Shown here: positions 31,855-41,895 of the stretch, one piece after another
How positions within the stretch are numbered: the stretch's first letter is position 1
Layout: every line of letters starts with the position of its first letter
Assembly (NCBI RefSeq): GCF_023283895.1
Contig: NZ_JAKILB010000007.1
Coordinates: forward strand, 186,001 to 250,000
Length of the DNA: 64,000 nt
Source: Shewanella pneumatophori
GTDB lineage: Bacteria > Pseudomonadota > Gammaproteobacteria > Enterobacterales > Shewanellaceae
Direction of reading: 5' to 3'
Translations under genes and position numbers: made by a program
Notes under the pieces: generated by a model
Told to the model about the DNA's origin: nothing
What the model saw: only the letters and a program-made list of their open reading frames with translations
Database searches by the model: none

Positions 31855-32002
31855 TAACTGGTTTTTATACTGATAGGTTTAAAGTCACTCCTTAAGGAAA
31901 CGCTTTGTTACACCATTAAAGTCGTTAGCTGCTGTCTCTTGTTCAACTTTTTCGCAAAATGCAGTAATTTAGGCTCACAAATTCTAATAACAGGATGTTT
32001 AC

Positions 32003-34090
32003 ATGCGTAATCAACTTTTATCATTGTGCGTGCTTGGGGCCATGACAGCGGCGCCAGTTTACGCCGAAGAAGATAAGTACCTTTGGCTAGAAGATGTCGA
32101 AGGGGCAAAGCCAATGGAATGGGTGAAGCAGCAAAATGCTATTTCAGCTAAAGAGATCAAAGCTTATGAAGGTTTCGATAGTTTAGTCAGTAATAGTTTA
32201 GCGATTCTCAATGATAAAGAGCGCATTCCCTACGCTAGCCGTATTGGTGATTACCTGTATAACTTCTGGAAAGATGAAAACCATGTTCGCGGGATCTATC
32301 GCCGCACAACGATGGAAGAGTATAAGAAGGCGTCTCCTAAGTGGGAAACCGTACTTGATATTGATAAATTGGGTAAAGACGAAGGTGTAAACTGGGTGTA
32401 TAAAGGCTTTAACTGCCGAAATCCTGAAAATGACCGCTGCTTTGTATCACTTTCTCGTGGTGGCGCTGATGCTACCGAAACTCGCGAGTTTGATTTAGAT
32501 TCACTGACCTTTGTTGAACAACAAAGCCAACCTTTTTTCTTACCTGAAGCAAAATCAAATTTAAGCTGGATTGATAAGGATAATGTGTTTGTTGGCACCG
32601 ATTTTGGTGACAATAGCATGACAGACTCTGGCTACCCTAAAATTGTAAAGCAGTGGCAACGTGGTACGCCGTTATCAAGTGCTAAAACAGTGTTTACTGG
32701 TGAGCAAAGCTCAGTTGCAGTATCAGGCTATGTGCTTTTTGATGGAGATAACTCGCTTGAAATCGTTACTGAGTCATTAACGTTTTATACCGCGGATCAT
32801 TACGTATATCGTGATGGCAAACTGATACAGTTACCTTTGCCAAAAGATGCTGAGTTAAAAGGCTACTTTAACGGCCAACTCTATGTCGAGTTAAAAAGCG
32901 ACTTAGAGCAGAATGGTAAACAGTATAAGCAAGGCTCAATCATCTATACGCCTATTGAGCAATTGATAGCGCAAAAGCCAACCTTTACCACGTTAGTTGA
33001 ACCATCTGCTACAGCCTCGATTTCACAAGTGAGTTTTACCAAAAGTGCTATTTTCGTGACTTGGTTAGATAACGTTAAAGGCAAACTGGTGCGTTACACT
33101 CAAGCAAAAGATGGTCAATGGAAAAGCATGCATGCACCGTTTGACCCAAATGGCACTATCAGTGTGTTTGATATTGAACGTGATAGTGATGAGTTCTTTG
33201 TCAATTTCACTAGTTTTCTTGAACCATCTAGCTTGTATAGCTTTAACGCTGTGACCATGAAAGCTGAAAAAGTGAAGGGCATGAAGCAGCAATTTGCCGC
33301 GGATAAGTTTGAAACTAAGCAGTACTTTGCCACCTCTAAGGATGGTACTAAAGTACCTTACTTTGTGGTGATGGCAAAAGATCTTAAGCTTGATGGCAGT
33401 AACCCTACTTTGCTTTACGGTTATGGTGGTTTTGAGGTGTCGTTGCGTCCTTATTACTCAGCAACCATAGGTAAAAACTGGTTAGAGCAAGGTGGCGTAT
33501 ATGTTTTGGCTAATATCCGCGGTGGTGGCGAATATGGCCCTGCTTGGCATCAAGCAGCATTAAAGCAAAATCGCCATAAAGCTTATGAGGATTTTGAAGC
33601 CATCGCTGAAGATTTAATTGCTAAGAAGATCACGTCAAGCGAACATTTAGGGATCCAAGGTGGCAGTAATGGCGGTCTATTAATGGGCGCTGCATTTACT
33701 CGTCGACCAGAACTTTACAATGCGGTTGTTTGCCAAGTGCCTTTGCTTGATATGAGGCGTTACAGCAAGTTATTAGCGGGTGCCAGTTGGATGGGGGAAT
33801 ATGGCGATCCAGATATTCCTGCACAGTGGCAATACATTAAGACCTTCTCGCCTTACCATAATCTAAAAGCTAATACTGAATATCCAAAAGTATTCTTTAC
33901 TACTTCAACCCGAGATGATCGTGTGCATCCAGCTCATGCGCGTAAGATGGTCGCAAAAATGGAAGGTATGGGCATTGATGTTTTATATTATGAGAATATG
34001 GAAGGTGGACACGCTGGCGCTGCAGATAACAACCAAGTCGCCGAGTTAAGTTCTATGGTTTACGCCTATCTGATGCAGCAGTTGAAATAG
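32003..34090 (+). CDS. Secreted prolyl oligopeptidase (S9A)
   Basis: A 695-residue serine peptidase with a signal peptide (cleavage near APVYA, residue 21), a seven-bladed propeller domain (about 90-420) and a C-terminal alpha/beta-hydrolase domain. The triad is visible as Ser555 in GGSNGG, Asp638 in TRDDRVHP and His670 in EGGHAGA. It should cleave short peptides after proline in the periplasm. Shewanella species commonly have several such peptidases. It stands alone between terminators. Confidence 0.93.
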   Translation: MRNQLLSLCVLGAMTAAPVYAEEDKYLWLEDVEGAKPMEWVKQQNAISAKEIKAYEGFDSLVSNSLAILNDKERIPYASRIGDYLYNFWKDENHVRGIYRRTTMEEYKKASPKWETVLDIDKLGKDEGVNWVYKGFNCRNPENDRCFVSLSRGGADATETREFDLDSLTFVEQQSQPFFLPEAKSNLSWIDKDNVFVGTDFGDNSMTDSGYPKIVKQWQRGTPLSSAKTVFTGEQSSVAVSGYVLFDGDNSLEIVTESLTFYTADHYVYRDGKLIQLPLPKDAELKGYFNGQLYVELKSDLEQNGKQYKQGSIIYTPIEQLIAQKPTFTTLVEPSATASISQVSFTKSAIFVTWLDNVKGKLVRYTQAKDGQWKSMHAPFDPNGTISVFDIERDSDEFFVNFTSFLEPSSLYSFNAVTMKAEKVKGMKQQFAADKFETKQYFATSKDGTKVPYFVVMAKDLKLDGSNPTLLYGYGGFEVSLRPYYSATIGKNWLEQGGVYVLANIRGGGEYGPAWHQAALKQNRHKAYEDFEAIAEDLIAKKITSSEHLGIQGGSNGGLLMGAAFTRRPELYNAVVCQVPLLDMRRYSKLLAGASWMGEYGDPDIPAQWQYIKTFSPYHNLKANTEYPKVFFTTSTRDDRVHPAHARKMVAKMEGMGIDVLYYENMEGGHAGAADNNQVAELSSMVYAYLMQQLK

Positions 34091-34161
34091 CAGAGTCAAT
34101 GAAGAGCGGCTTGCTGAATAAGAGCTAGATGATAAGCTTGCTCTGCAAAGCGATAACTAAG

Positions 34162-34190
34162 AAGCCTGCAATTAATGCAGGCTTTTTTTA
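34162..34190. terminator. Terminator between S9 peptidase and DUF481 gene
   Basis: Stem AAGCCTGCA/TGCAGGCTT with loop ATTAA, followed by seven T on the plus strand. It lies at the 3' ends of the two convergent genes. Confidence 0.85.
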
Positions 34191-34931
34191 TTGGAAGGTA
34201 TACAGCAAATTAAAGGTGGTGATGGTATCAGTTTGCTTTGAGCCCTCAGGTACCACTTCTGTGTACTTGACGTTAACACCGATCTTAAATGCCCAATCTT
34301 GGAATAAGGTGTTTTTATAACTCATATCTAAGGTCAAGGTATTATTATCCTCGCCTGTTTCAGCAGTTAGGTCTGCGTTGAGGCTGGTGTATTCTTGCAG
34401 CTTCATCTCGAATTTGGCTGCTGTACGCAAAATCACATCTTTATTGGCTTCAGGGATCGGCATGTCGTCAGTCGCTATCGGCAGGTTATATCGATAACCG
34501 GGGCCGATTTCTAAACTGAGGTTAGTTTTAGAGGAGCTAATGGCATCGAAACCATAACCGCCTGAAACCGTAGATATGCGGGTATAACTACCAAATTGAT
34601 CCCAAGTAAAATCGCCTCGACCAAAAAAGTAACCACCATTGATCTTATAACTGGACTGTAATTGCAGATCATACTTTTCTGCGGTGGTTTTTTCATTATC
34701 CGCAGCAAAGTAAGCTTTAATTGTGCCTTCCTGTTTGGTTTGCTCTGTATCGTAAACCAACTTAGTTCTGCCGTTAAAGCTACTTGATTCGGTGTTACCA
34801 GTATTGAGCTGAAAGCCCGCTTCGATTTCTGCGGTTAGATCACTAGGAGGCTCTTGGTAGTCCGGCGGCACAAGTGCGAAGGCTACCTGTGGACACGTTA
34901 GCGCAAATACAACAGTGAGTTTCTTTAGCAT
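34188..34931 (-). CDS. DUF481 outer-membrane beta-barrel (YdiY-like)
   Basis: A 247-residue protein with a signal peptide (cleavage near VAFA) and a DUF481 domain: alternating amphipathic strands with aromatic ends (GYRYNLPIA, KNTLFQDWAFKIGVNVKYTE) and the terminal FNLLYTFQ strand with Phe near the end. The start of the mature part (GFQLNTGNTESSSFNG) is typical of the family. It is predicted to form a small salt- or acid-induced outer-membrane barrel, as YdiY does. Its role is unknown. Confidence 0.85.
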   Translation of the reverse strand: MLKKLTVVFALTCPQVAFALVPPDYQEPPSDLTAEIEAGFQLNTGNTESSSFNGRTKLVYDTEQTKQEGTIKAYFAADNEKTTAEKYDLQLQSSYKINGGYFFGRGDFTWDQFGSYTRISTVSGGYGFDAISSSKTNLSLEIGPGYRYNLPIATDDMPIPEANKDVILRTAAKFEMKLQEYTSLNADLTAETGEDNNTLTLDMSYKNTLFQDWAFKIGVNVKYTEVVPEGSKQTDTITTFNLLYTFQ

Positions 34932-35144
34932 TATTCTTATTCTTGGTGTTGTTTCTAATAGAGGATGCGTCAGTTATTACTGAGCAACATAATACCTAGA
35001 ATCAGCTGCTACGCAAACTAGATTACTTTAGCTGTTGCACTGATAACATTGCCCTGTAGCTGGAAAATGCCTTTGTGAATCTTGCTCATTGAGCGAGGCG
35101 TAAAGGCAGATAAAAGAGCAATAACAATCAGGTTAAGTTAGTGC

Positions 35145-35173
35145 TTGAATTATCGCTTGAGTTTATGTAATAT
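35145..35173 (+). promoter_or_regulatory. rpsF operon sigma-70 promoter
   Basis: -35 TTGAAT (35145-35150) and -10 TAATAT (35168-35173) are separated by exactly 17 bases and followed by a GC-rich discriminator (CCGCGG), as is common for ribosomal-protein promoters. Confidence 0.65.
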
Positions 35174-35179
35174 TCCGCG

Positions 35180-35267
35180 GCTTAATTCAGTCACTTTAAT
35201 TAGTTCCTTGCCTCTATTAGGTCTGACTGAGCCAACAACGAGGCTAGATAACCGTAAGGAGCAAAAA
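35180..35267 (+). promoter_or_regulatory. rpsF 5' leader, candidate S6:S18 element
   Basis: An 88-base leader between promoter and start codon. GCCTC (35210-35214) can pair with GAGGC (35240-35244), and a CCG lies just before the ribosome binding site (AACCGTAAGGAG). rpsF leaders widely carry an RNA motif with a CCG bulge bound by the S6:S18 complex. This leader has the right place and pieces, but I did not fold it. Confidence 0.4.
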
Positions 35268-35681
35268 ATGCGTCATTATGAAATCGTATTTTTAGTTCAC
35301 CCTGATCAGAGTGAACAAGTGCCAGGTATGATCGAACGTTACACGGGTATTCTTACCCAAGCTGGCGGTCAAATCCACCGTTTAGAAGACTGGGGCCGTC
35401 GTCAATTGGCTTACCCAATCATCGAATTGCATAAAGCTCACTATGTTCTTTTGAACGTAGAGACTACTGCAGAAGCGGTTGAAGAACTTGAAACAGCTTT
35501 CCGTTTCAACGACGCTGTTTTGCGTAGCATGGTTATGCGTACTAAAGCTGCCATCACTGAAGCATCTCCAATGGCTAAAGCTAAAGACGAGCGCGACACA
35601 CGTCGTTCATCTGAAGAGCGTGCACCACGTGCAGAAGCTGCTGAAGAAGTTGAAGAAAGCGCTGAAAACACTGCTGAGTAA
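35268..35681 (+). CDS. rpsF: 30S ribosomal protein S6
   Basis: A 137-residue S6 starting [18 protein letters not shown], with TAAGGAG upstream. The C-terminal 35 residues are acidic and Glu/Ala-rich ([12 protein letters not shown]), like the tail glutamylated by RimK in E. coli. First gene of rpsF-priB-rpsR-rplI. Confidence 0.97.
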   Translation: MRHYEIVFLVHPDQSEQVPGMIERYTGILTQAGGQIHRLEDWGRRQLAYPIIELHKAHYVLLNVETTAEAVEELETAFRFNDAVLRSMVMRTKAAITEASPMAKAKDERDTRRSSEERAPRAEAAEEVEESAENTAE

Positions 35682-35689
35682 GCTTTTTT

Positions 35690-36234
<545 letters not shown>

Positions 36235-36261
36235 TACTGCATTAATTCAGAGGAATATATA

Positions 36262-36714
36262 ATGAACGTTATTTTACTTGATAAAATCGCTAACCTAGGC
36301 AACTTGGGTGACCAAGTTTCTGTAAAAGCTGGTTACGCTCGTAACTACCTTTTACCACAAGGTAAAGCTGTTGTTGCTAACGCTGCTAACACTGAAGTTT
36401 TTGAAGCACGTCGTGCTGATCTAGAAGCTAAGTTAGCTGCTGACCTAGCTGCTGCTACTCAACGCGCTGAGAAAATCTCTGCACTTGAGTCTGTTGTTAT
36501 CGCTTCTAAAGCTGGTGACGAAGGCAAGCTATTCGGTTCAATTGGTAACCGTGATATCGCTGATGCAGTTACAGCTGCTGGTGTTGAACTAGCTAAGAGC
36601 GAAGTTCGTCTTCCACTAGGTGCTATCCGCACTACTGGTGAATTCGAAGTTGAAGTTCAAGTTCACACTGAAGTTAAAGCAATCGTTAAACTATCTGTAG
36701 TTGCAGAAGCTTAA
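36262..36714 (+). CDS. rplI: 50S ribosomal protein L9
   Basis: A 150-residue L9 with N-terminal domain signature [21 protein letters not shown], a long connecting helix and a C-terminal domain. E. coli L9 is 149 residues. AGAGGA precedes the start. Last gene of the rpsF operon, ending in a strong terminator. Confidence 0.98.
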   Translation: MNVILLDKIANLGNLGDQVSVKAGYARNYLLPQGKAVVANAANTEVFEARRADLEAKLAADLAAATQRAEKISALESVVIASKAGDEGKLFGSIGNRDIADAVTAAGVELAKSEVRLPLGAIRTTGEFEVEVQVHTEVKAIVKLSVVAEA

Positions 36715-36744
36715 TAATTTGCGCTAAGCAAATGCTTTAATTAG

Positions 36745-36782
36745 AAACGCCGTATTAATTTATTAGTACGGCGTTTTTTTTA
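36745..36782 (+). terminator. Rho-independent terminator after rplI
   Basis: Stem AACGCCGTA/TACGGCGTT with an AT-rich loop, followed by eight T. Confidence 0.9.
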
Positions 36783-36853
36783 TGCCTGTAATTTAGCATT
36801 GTAGGAAATATCAAGATGAAGAAAATAGGTCTGACTGACTCATTTGAAAGCAA

Positions 36854-36890
36854 ATAAAAAGGCATATAAGCGAACTTATATGCCTTTTAG
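36854..36890 (-). terminator. Terminator after the S46 peptidase gene
   Basis: On the minus strand a stem GGCATATAAG/CTTATATGCC with a TTCG loop is followed by five T. Confidence 0.85.
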
Positions 36891-36907
36891 TGACGCGTAG
36901 AGTGAAA

Positions 36908-39127
36908 TTAGTTACGGACTAAATCCAGCTCTTCAATGAGGTTTTGCGCATTATCGACTTCATCCATCATCCACAGGATGTAACGAATGTCCACGTGTAC
37001 TGCACGAGTGATGGTTGGGTTAAAGAACCAGTCTTTGGTTATCGCTTCATAAGTTGAGTCGAAGTTGAGGCCGACTAATTCACCTTTGCCGTTAAATACT
37101 GGTGAGCCTGAGTTACCGCCTGTGGTATCAACGCTCGATAAGAAGTTAACCGGCACCGAGCCAAACTCTTCTGGCTTGTCTAAGCAAGAGAACAAGCGGC
37201 ATAACCAAGACGCAGGGTCTTGATATACGCTTTCAACCGCATGAGTGCCATAACGCTGAGCTTCAATGGCTGCTAAAAGCTTAGCGGGTGCGTTAAATGG
37301 CTCAACACCAGTGTGCTTAGCGGTAATGCCTTCTAAGCGAGTAAATGGCTGCTTGTAAAGCGCATCTGCTGATTGGTAACCATCGACCATACCGTAAGTA
37401 ATACGCAGTGTACCGTTAGCGTCTGGGTATACAGGCCAGCCATTAGCCTTGTTATAGGCGATAATCGCTTTCATATAGTCAGGGCGCGCTTTCGATAGCT
37501 TACCCGCTAAGGTCTTAGCATCTTTCTCTGCTTGCATATTTTGCGGGTAAAGCGCTACGGCAAGACGGATGAAAGGATCGGCACTGGTTTCAAATGCTTT
37601 AGCATCGGCGTCCATCCACGCAAGACGCTTTTGCTTGTCAGTAAGTGAGCTAAGTGCATACAAGGCATCAAGTTTGTCGCTTAGGCTAACTTCACTGTCG
37701 CCTTCGTTAAGCATGGCATCAAGTTCAGCCACGCGGTTGTCTTGGGCAAGATAAGCTTCTAAGTCTTGCATCCACAGGGTTTTATCAACGCTAATGGCAA
37801 AGCTTGAATCTAGGCGCTTAAGGCGAGCCTTAAACATCTTCATATCACGCTGTTGATAACCTTCTTCACGTTTAGCATCCGGCTTTTGTTTTTCTTTCGC
37901 TAGACGGTATAGCTTATTGGCTGTAGCTAACAAATCACTGCTTTGCGCATTTTCAAAATAGTAACGACCTTGGCGCTGCTGACGTTGCTCTACAAGTAAT
38001 TCTTCTAGTGCTGCAAACTGACTTTGGAATGACTTATATTCAGCATCTTTTGCCAGCCAAGCGAGGAAGTCATCTTCGCGGCTTTGTTTGATACCGGTAA
38101 TATCAGTGGCTTTAAAACCATCAAGCAAACCATTGTACTTTTTCATACGGTTCGCCATGCCTGCAAGCGTGCCAGCGTATTTAATTTTAACGTCTTTATC
38201 GTTGGCGCTCATGGCCTCGATAGTGTCGATACGCAGCTGGTAGCGTTCAGCAAGGGTTGGATATAACCAATCGCTAGCAAACTTAAGCTCGCTGGTTAAA
38301 CGGTAGCGACTGGTTGAGCCTGGGTAACCAGCAACAAAAACGCCGTCACCGGCTTTAACGCCGTCAGCATTAACCTTTAAATAACTCTTAGGCACGTATG
38401 GCACGTTATCTTCGGCAAAGGCTGCGGGCTTACCATCTTTACCAACATAAGCACGTAGGAAGGTAAAGTCTGCTGAGTGACGTGGGTACTCGTAGTTATC
38501 AATATCGCCACCAAAGGCACCAGCGCTTTCAGGTGGTGCATATACTAAACGTACATCGCGGATAATCAGCTGCTTGATAAGGTAATACTCAAGGCCATTA
38601 TGGAAGCTTCTTACTGAGCAGCGGTAGTTATCATCGCTTTCACACTCTTTAATTAGCGCTTTGCGATTAGCTTGAATATTTTCATAGCGCTTTAGTGGAT
38701 CTTCACCGATATCTTTTTTTACTTGCTCTGAGACATCGGTAACCGCTTCAGTGATATAAAGACGTTCATTTGGGCCGGCAGTGGGCTCTTTGTCTTTAGT
38801 GGTCGCTAAAAAGCCATCTGCAAGATAGTTATGCTCTTTTTTGCTGTTATATTGAATAGCACGGTAGGCGCAATGATGGTTTGTCACAACTAAGCCTTGG
38901 GGCGAAACAAAACTGGCGGTACAATAGCCCAGTCCAACTACCGCGTTCATCGGATAGCTGGTTAAATCGGCGAGTTGTTTAGCTGGAATATCGATACCAC
39001 GTTCGCTGAGCTTATCGGCGATAGATGGCATTTGATAGGGTTGCCATTGTCCTTCATCGGCCAATGCTACGGCTGATGGCAGCATCCCTGTTGAAAGGGC
39101 AACGGCGGCAATCAATGCATTGCGCAT
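36908..39127 (-). CDS. S46-family dipeptidyl-peptidase (DPP7/DPP11 type)
   Basis: A 739-residue exported serine exopeptidase of family S46. A signal peptide (cleavage near VALA, residue 23) leads the mature protein. Triad parts are visible: His85 in VTNHHCAYRAI, an Asp in GGDIDNYEYPRHSADF, and the Ser in TTGGNSGSPVFNGKGELVGL near residue 650. The all-helical insertion typical of S46 fills the middle. It removes dipeptides from oligopeptide N-termini in the periplasm. Whether it prefers hydrophobic or acidic P1 residues cannot be decided here. Monocistronic. Confidence 0.93.
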   Translation of the reverse strand: MRNALIAAVALSTGMLPSAVALADEGQWQPYQMPSIADKLSERGIDIPAKQLADLTSYPMNAVVGLGYCTASFVSPQGLVVTNHHCAYRAIQYNSKKEHNYLADGFLATTKDKEPTAGPNERLYITEAVTDVSEQVKKDIGEDPLKRYENIQANRKALIKECESDDNYRCSVRSFHNGLEYYLIKQLIIRDVRLVYAPPESAGAFGGDIDNYEYPRHSADFTFLRAYVGKDGKPAAFAEDNVPYVPKSYLKVNADGVKAGDGVFVAGYPGSTSRYRLTSELKFASDWLYPTLAERYQLRIDTIEAMSANDKDVKIKYAGTLAGMANRMKKYNGLLDGFKATDITGIKQSREDDFLAWLAKDAEYKSFQSQFAALEELLVEQRQQRQGRYYFENAQSSDLLATANKLYRLAKEKQKPDAKREEGYQQRDMKMFKARLKRLDSSFAISVDKTLWMQDLEAYLAQDNRVAELDAMLNEGDSEVSLSDKLDALYALSSLTDKQKRLAWMDADAKAFETSADPFIRLAVALYPQNMQAEKDAKTLAGKLSKARPDYMKAIIAYNKANGWPVYPDANGTLRITYGMVDGYQSADALYKQPFTRLEGITAKHTGVEPFNAPAKLLAAIEAQRYGTHAVESVYQDPASWLCRLFSCLDKPEEFGSVPVNFLSSVDTTGGNSGSPVFNGKGELVGLNFDSTYEAITKDWFFNPTITRAVHVDIRYILWMMDEVDNAQNLIEELDLVRN

Positions 39128-39250
39128 GTTCTTTCCTTAATATTGTTATAGTTTATTTTTAGGTGCAGGTCGTTAGATGTTAAATGCCTGCTTTGCTTGA
39201 CCCCAGTTTTATACCACATTTTGCTTAATCGTTGGAATTTTGGAGATTTA

Positions 39251-40657
39251 ATGTCACAACAACGCGCCTTTAAGGGCAAAGAGAAACCAAGAGATGTTCA
39301 GATGGACGCGCTGAAGATGCCGCCGCATTCAATTGAAGCTGAGCAATCGGTTCTCGGTGGTTTGATGTTGGACTCTGACGCTTGGGACAGAGTGGCTGAA
39401 GCTGTCGTCAAAGAGGATTTCTATTCCCGCGCCCATGGCACCATTTTTACGGCAATGGAATCTTTGATCAGTGCGGGTCAGCCAATCGACTTAATTACTG
39501 TATCTGAGCAGCTTGAGCTTGAAGATCAGCTCGAAGATGTGGGTGGCTTCGCTTATATCGGCGAAATCGCTAAAAACACACCAAGTGCGGGTAACATTCA
39601 CTCGTACGCTAACATCGTGCGTGAGCGTGCGGTTGTGCGCGATATGATTAAGGTTGCTAACGAGATTGCTGATGCAGGCTTTAACCCTGAAGGGCGTAAC
39701 TCGAGCGAACTGCTCGACTTAGCTGAAACTAAAGTCTTTAAAATTGCTGAGCAGCGCGCTAATGCTAACGAAGGCCCTGAAGGCATTAAAGCTATTCTTG
39801 AAAAGACAGTTGATAAGATTGAAGAGCTATACAACAACCCAACCAGTGGTGTAACTGGGGTATCAAGTGGCTTTGGTGATCTTGATAAAATGACCGCGGG
39901 CTTCCAGTCTGGTGACTTGATTATTGTTGCTGCGCGTCCATCTATGGGTAAAACCACCTTTGCGATGAACTTGTGTGAGCAAGCGGCGCTACATGAAGAC
40001 AAACCTGTGCTTATTTTCAGCTTGGAGATGCCTTCAGAACAGATCATGATGCGTATGTTGGCCTCTTTAGGCCGCGTCGACCAAACTAAAATTCGTACCG
40101 GTCAGCTAGATGATGACGATTGGGCGCGTGTATCTTCGACTATGGGGATTATGCTTGAGCAAGGTAAGATGTATATCGATGACGGCTCGGGCTTAACACC
40201 TACTGAAGTGCGCAGCCGTGCACGACGTATTGCCCGTGAATATGGCGGTTTGTCGATGATCATGATCGATTACCTTCAGTTAATGCAGGTTCCAGCACTT
40301 AAAGATAACCGTACTTTGGAGATCTCGGAAATTTCTCGCTCGCTTAAAGCCTTGGCGAAAGAGTTGGAAATCCCTGTTATCGCACTATCGCAGCTTAACC
40401 GTTCACTTGAACAACGTGCAGATAAACGTCCAGTTAACTCGGATTTGCGTGAATCGGGCGCGATTGAGCAGGATGCCGATTTGATCATGTTTATTTATCG
40501 TGATGAAGTGTATAACGATGACTCTGAAGATAAAGGTACTGCTGAAATCATTATTGGTAAACAGCGTAACGGCCCAATTGGGCGTGTGCGCTTAACCTTC
40601 CAAGGTCAATTCTCACGTTTTGATAACTACGCCGGCCCGCAATTCGAAGAGGATTAA
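39251..40657 (+). CDS. dnaB: Replicative DNA helicase DnaB
   Basis: A 468-residue hexameric helicase. The start MSQQRAFKG follows GGAG; an earlier in-frame start lacks support. The N-terminal domain (HSIEAEQSVLGGLMLD, about 25-130), linker and RecA-like C-terminal domain are present, with Walker A ARPSMGKTTFAMN and the H4 DYLQLM region. No intein interrupts it. dnaB followed by alr is the common order. Confidence 0.97.
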   Translation: MSQQRAFKGKEKPRDVQMDALKMPPHSIEAEQSVLGGLMLDSDAWDRVAEAVVKEDFYSRAHGTIFTAMESLISAGQPIDLITVSEQLELEDQLEDVGGFAYIGEIAKNTPSAGNIHSYANIVRERAVVRDMIKVANEIADAGFNPEGRNSSELLDLAETKVFKIAEQRANANEGPEGIKAILEKTVDKIEELYNNPTSGVTGVSSGFGDLDKMTAGFQSGDLIIVAARPSMGKTTFAMNLCEQAALHEDKPVLIFSLEMPSEQIMMRMLASLGRVDQTKIRTGQLDDDDWARVSSTMGIMLEQGKMYIDDGSGLTPTEVRSRARRIAREYGGLSMIMIDYLQLMQVPALKDNRTLEISEISRSLKALAKELEIPVIALSQLNRSLEQRADKRPVNSDLRESGAIEQDADLIMFIYRDEVYNDDSEDKGTAEIIIGKQRNGPIGRVRLTFQGQFSRFDNYAGPQFEED

Positions 40658-40700
40658 TTATTGTCCATAAAGACATTTAGGGACCATGATTAATTACAAT

Positions 40701-40736
40701 AGAGCCTCATAGAGGCTCTTACTTTTTAATAAAGAT
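40701..40736 (+). terminator. Terminator after dnaB
   Basis: Stem AGAGCCTC/GAGGCTCT with loop ATA, followed by TACTTTTT. The T run is slightly interrupted and alr follows closely, so some read-through is likely. Confidence 0.65.
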
Positions 40737-40749
40737 AACAAGGTTAGTT

Positions 40750-41826
40750 GTGAAACCATTTCCACGAGCAGAGATCAGTCGCCAAGCATTGAAAAATAAT
40801 CTGGCTCGGCTGCACGAATTAGCCCCATCAAGCAAAGTGATGGCGGTTGTAAAAGCCAATGGCTATGGCCATGGTTTACTTAATGTCGCGCAATGTTTAG
40901 ATAATGCCGACGGTTTTGGCTTAGCGCGTTTAGAAGAAGCACTGGCACTGCGTGCCGGTGGAGTTAACGCTAAGCTGTTACTGTTAGAAGGCTTTTTTAG
41001 GCCTGCCGACTTGGCGACCTTAGTTGAGCATGATATTGAAACCGTGGTTCATCATGAGTCACAAATTGAGATGCTAGAGCAAGCGGAGCTAACTAAACCT
41101 GTAACGGTTTGGATGAAAGTTGACTCAGGCATGCATCGCTTAGGCTTTGTTCCGGATGAATTTCACGCGGTTTATCAGCGGTTATTAGCCTGTAAAAATA
41201 TTGCCAAGCCAATTAATTTGATGACTCATTTTGCTTGCGCCGATGAACCTGATAATAATTACACCGCAACGCAATTAGCCACATTTGAGCAGTTAACTCA
41301 AGGTTTGCCGGGGGAGCGTACATTAGCGAATTCTGCTGGCGCATTGTTTTGGCAGCAAAGCCAAGCGAACTGGATCCGTCCTGGAATCGCTTTATATGGC
41401 GTGTCTCCTGTAGTGGGTGACTTAGGCACTAAACACGGGTTGATTCCAGCGATGGAGTTAGTGTCGCAATTGATTGCTATCCGTGAGCATAAAGCGGGTC
41501 AGCCTGTGGGTTATGGTAGCCATTGGGTTGCGGATAACAACACAAAACTAGGTGTTGTGGCTATTGGTTACGGTGATGGTTATCCGCGCAATGCACCATT
41601 AGGTACGCCAGTGTTAATTAACGGCCGTTTAGCGCCAATCGTTGGCCGGGTATCTATGGATATGCTGACGGTTGATCTTGGCGCCGATGCCGCTGACAAA
41701 GTAGGTGATAAAGCCGTGCTTTGGGGCAAAGACCTCCCAGTAGAGGAGGTGGCCGAGCACATTGGCACTATCGCTTATGAGCTTGTAACTAAATTGACTC
41801 CTCGAGTCGCAGTTTGCCTAGACTGA
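40750..41826 (+). CDS. alr: Alanine racemase
   Basis: A 358-residue PLP enzyme that interconverts L- and D-alanine for peptidoglycan. Lys35 in [10 protein letters not shown] binds PLP, and the catalytic Tyr of the second subunit is in GYGDGYPR. The start is GTG with AAGG upstream. Length matches E. coli Alr (359). It lies after dnaB as in enterics. Confidence 0.96.
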   Translation: MKPFPRAEISRQALKNNLARLHELAPSSKVMAVVKANGYGHGLLNVAQCLDNADGFGLARLEEALALRAGGVNAKLLLLEGFFRPADLATLVEHDIETVVHHESQIEMLEQAELTKPVTVWMKVDSGMHRLGFVPDEFHAVYQRLLACKNIAKPINLMTHFACADEPDNNYTATQLATFEQLTQGLPGERTLANSAGALFWQQSQANWIRPGIALYGVSPVVGDLGTKHGLIPAMELVSQLIAIREHKAGQPVGYGSHWVADNNTKLGVVAIGYGDGYPRNAPLGTPVLINGRLAPIVGRVSMDMLTVDLGADAADKVGDKAVLWGKDLPVEEVAEHIGTIAYELVTKLTPRVAVCLD

Positions 41827-41895
41827 GCAAATAATCAAATTATGTAATGCTGCAATTCGAGGCAGGACGCCCGTTGCAGTAGAAGATGTCTTAAA

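Noticed and set aside
39598..40047. 149-codon minus-strand open frame
   Set aside because: Antisense to the dnaB coding region, no ribosome binding site or family motif.
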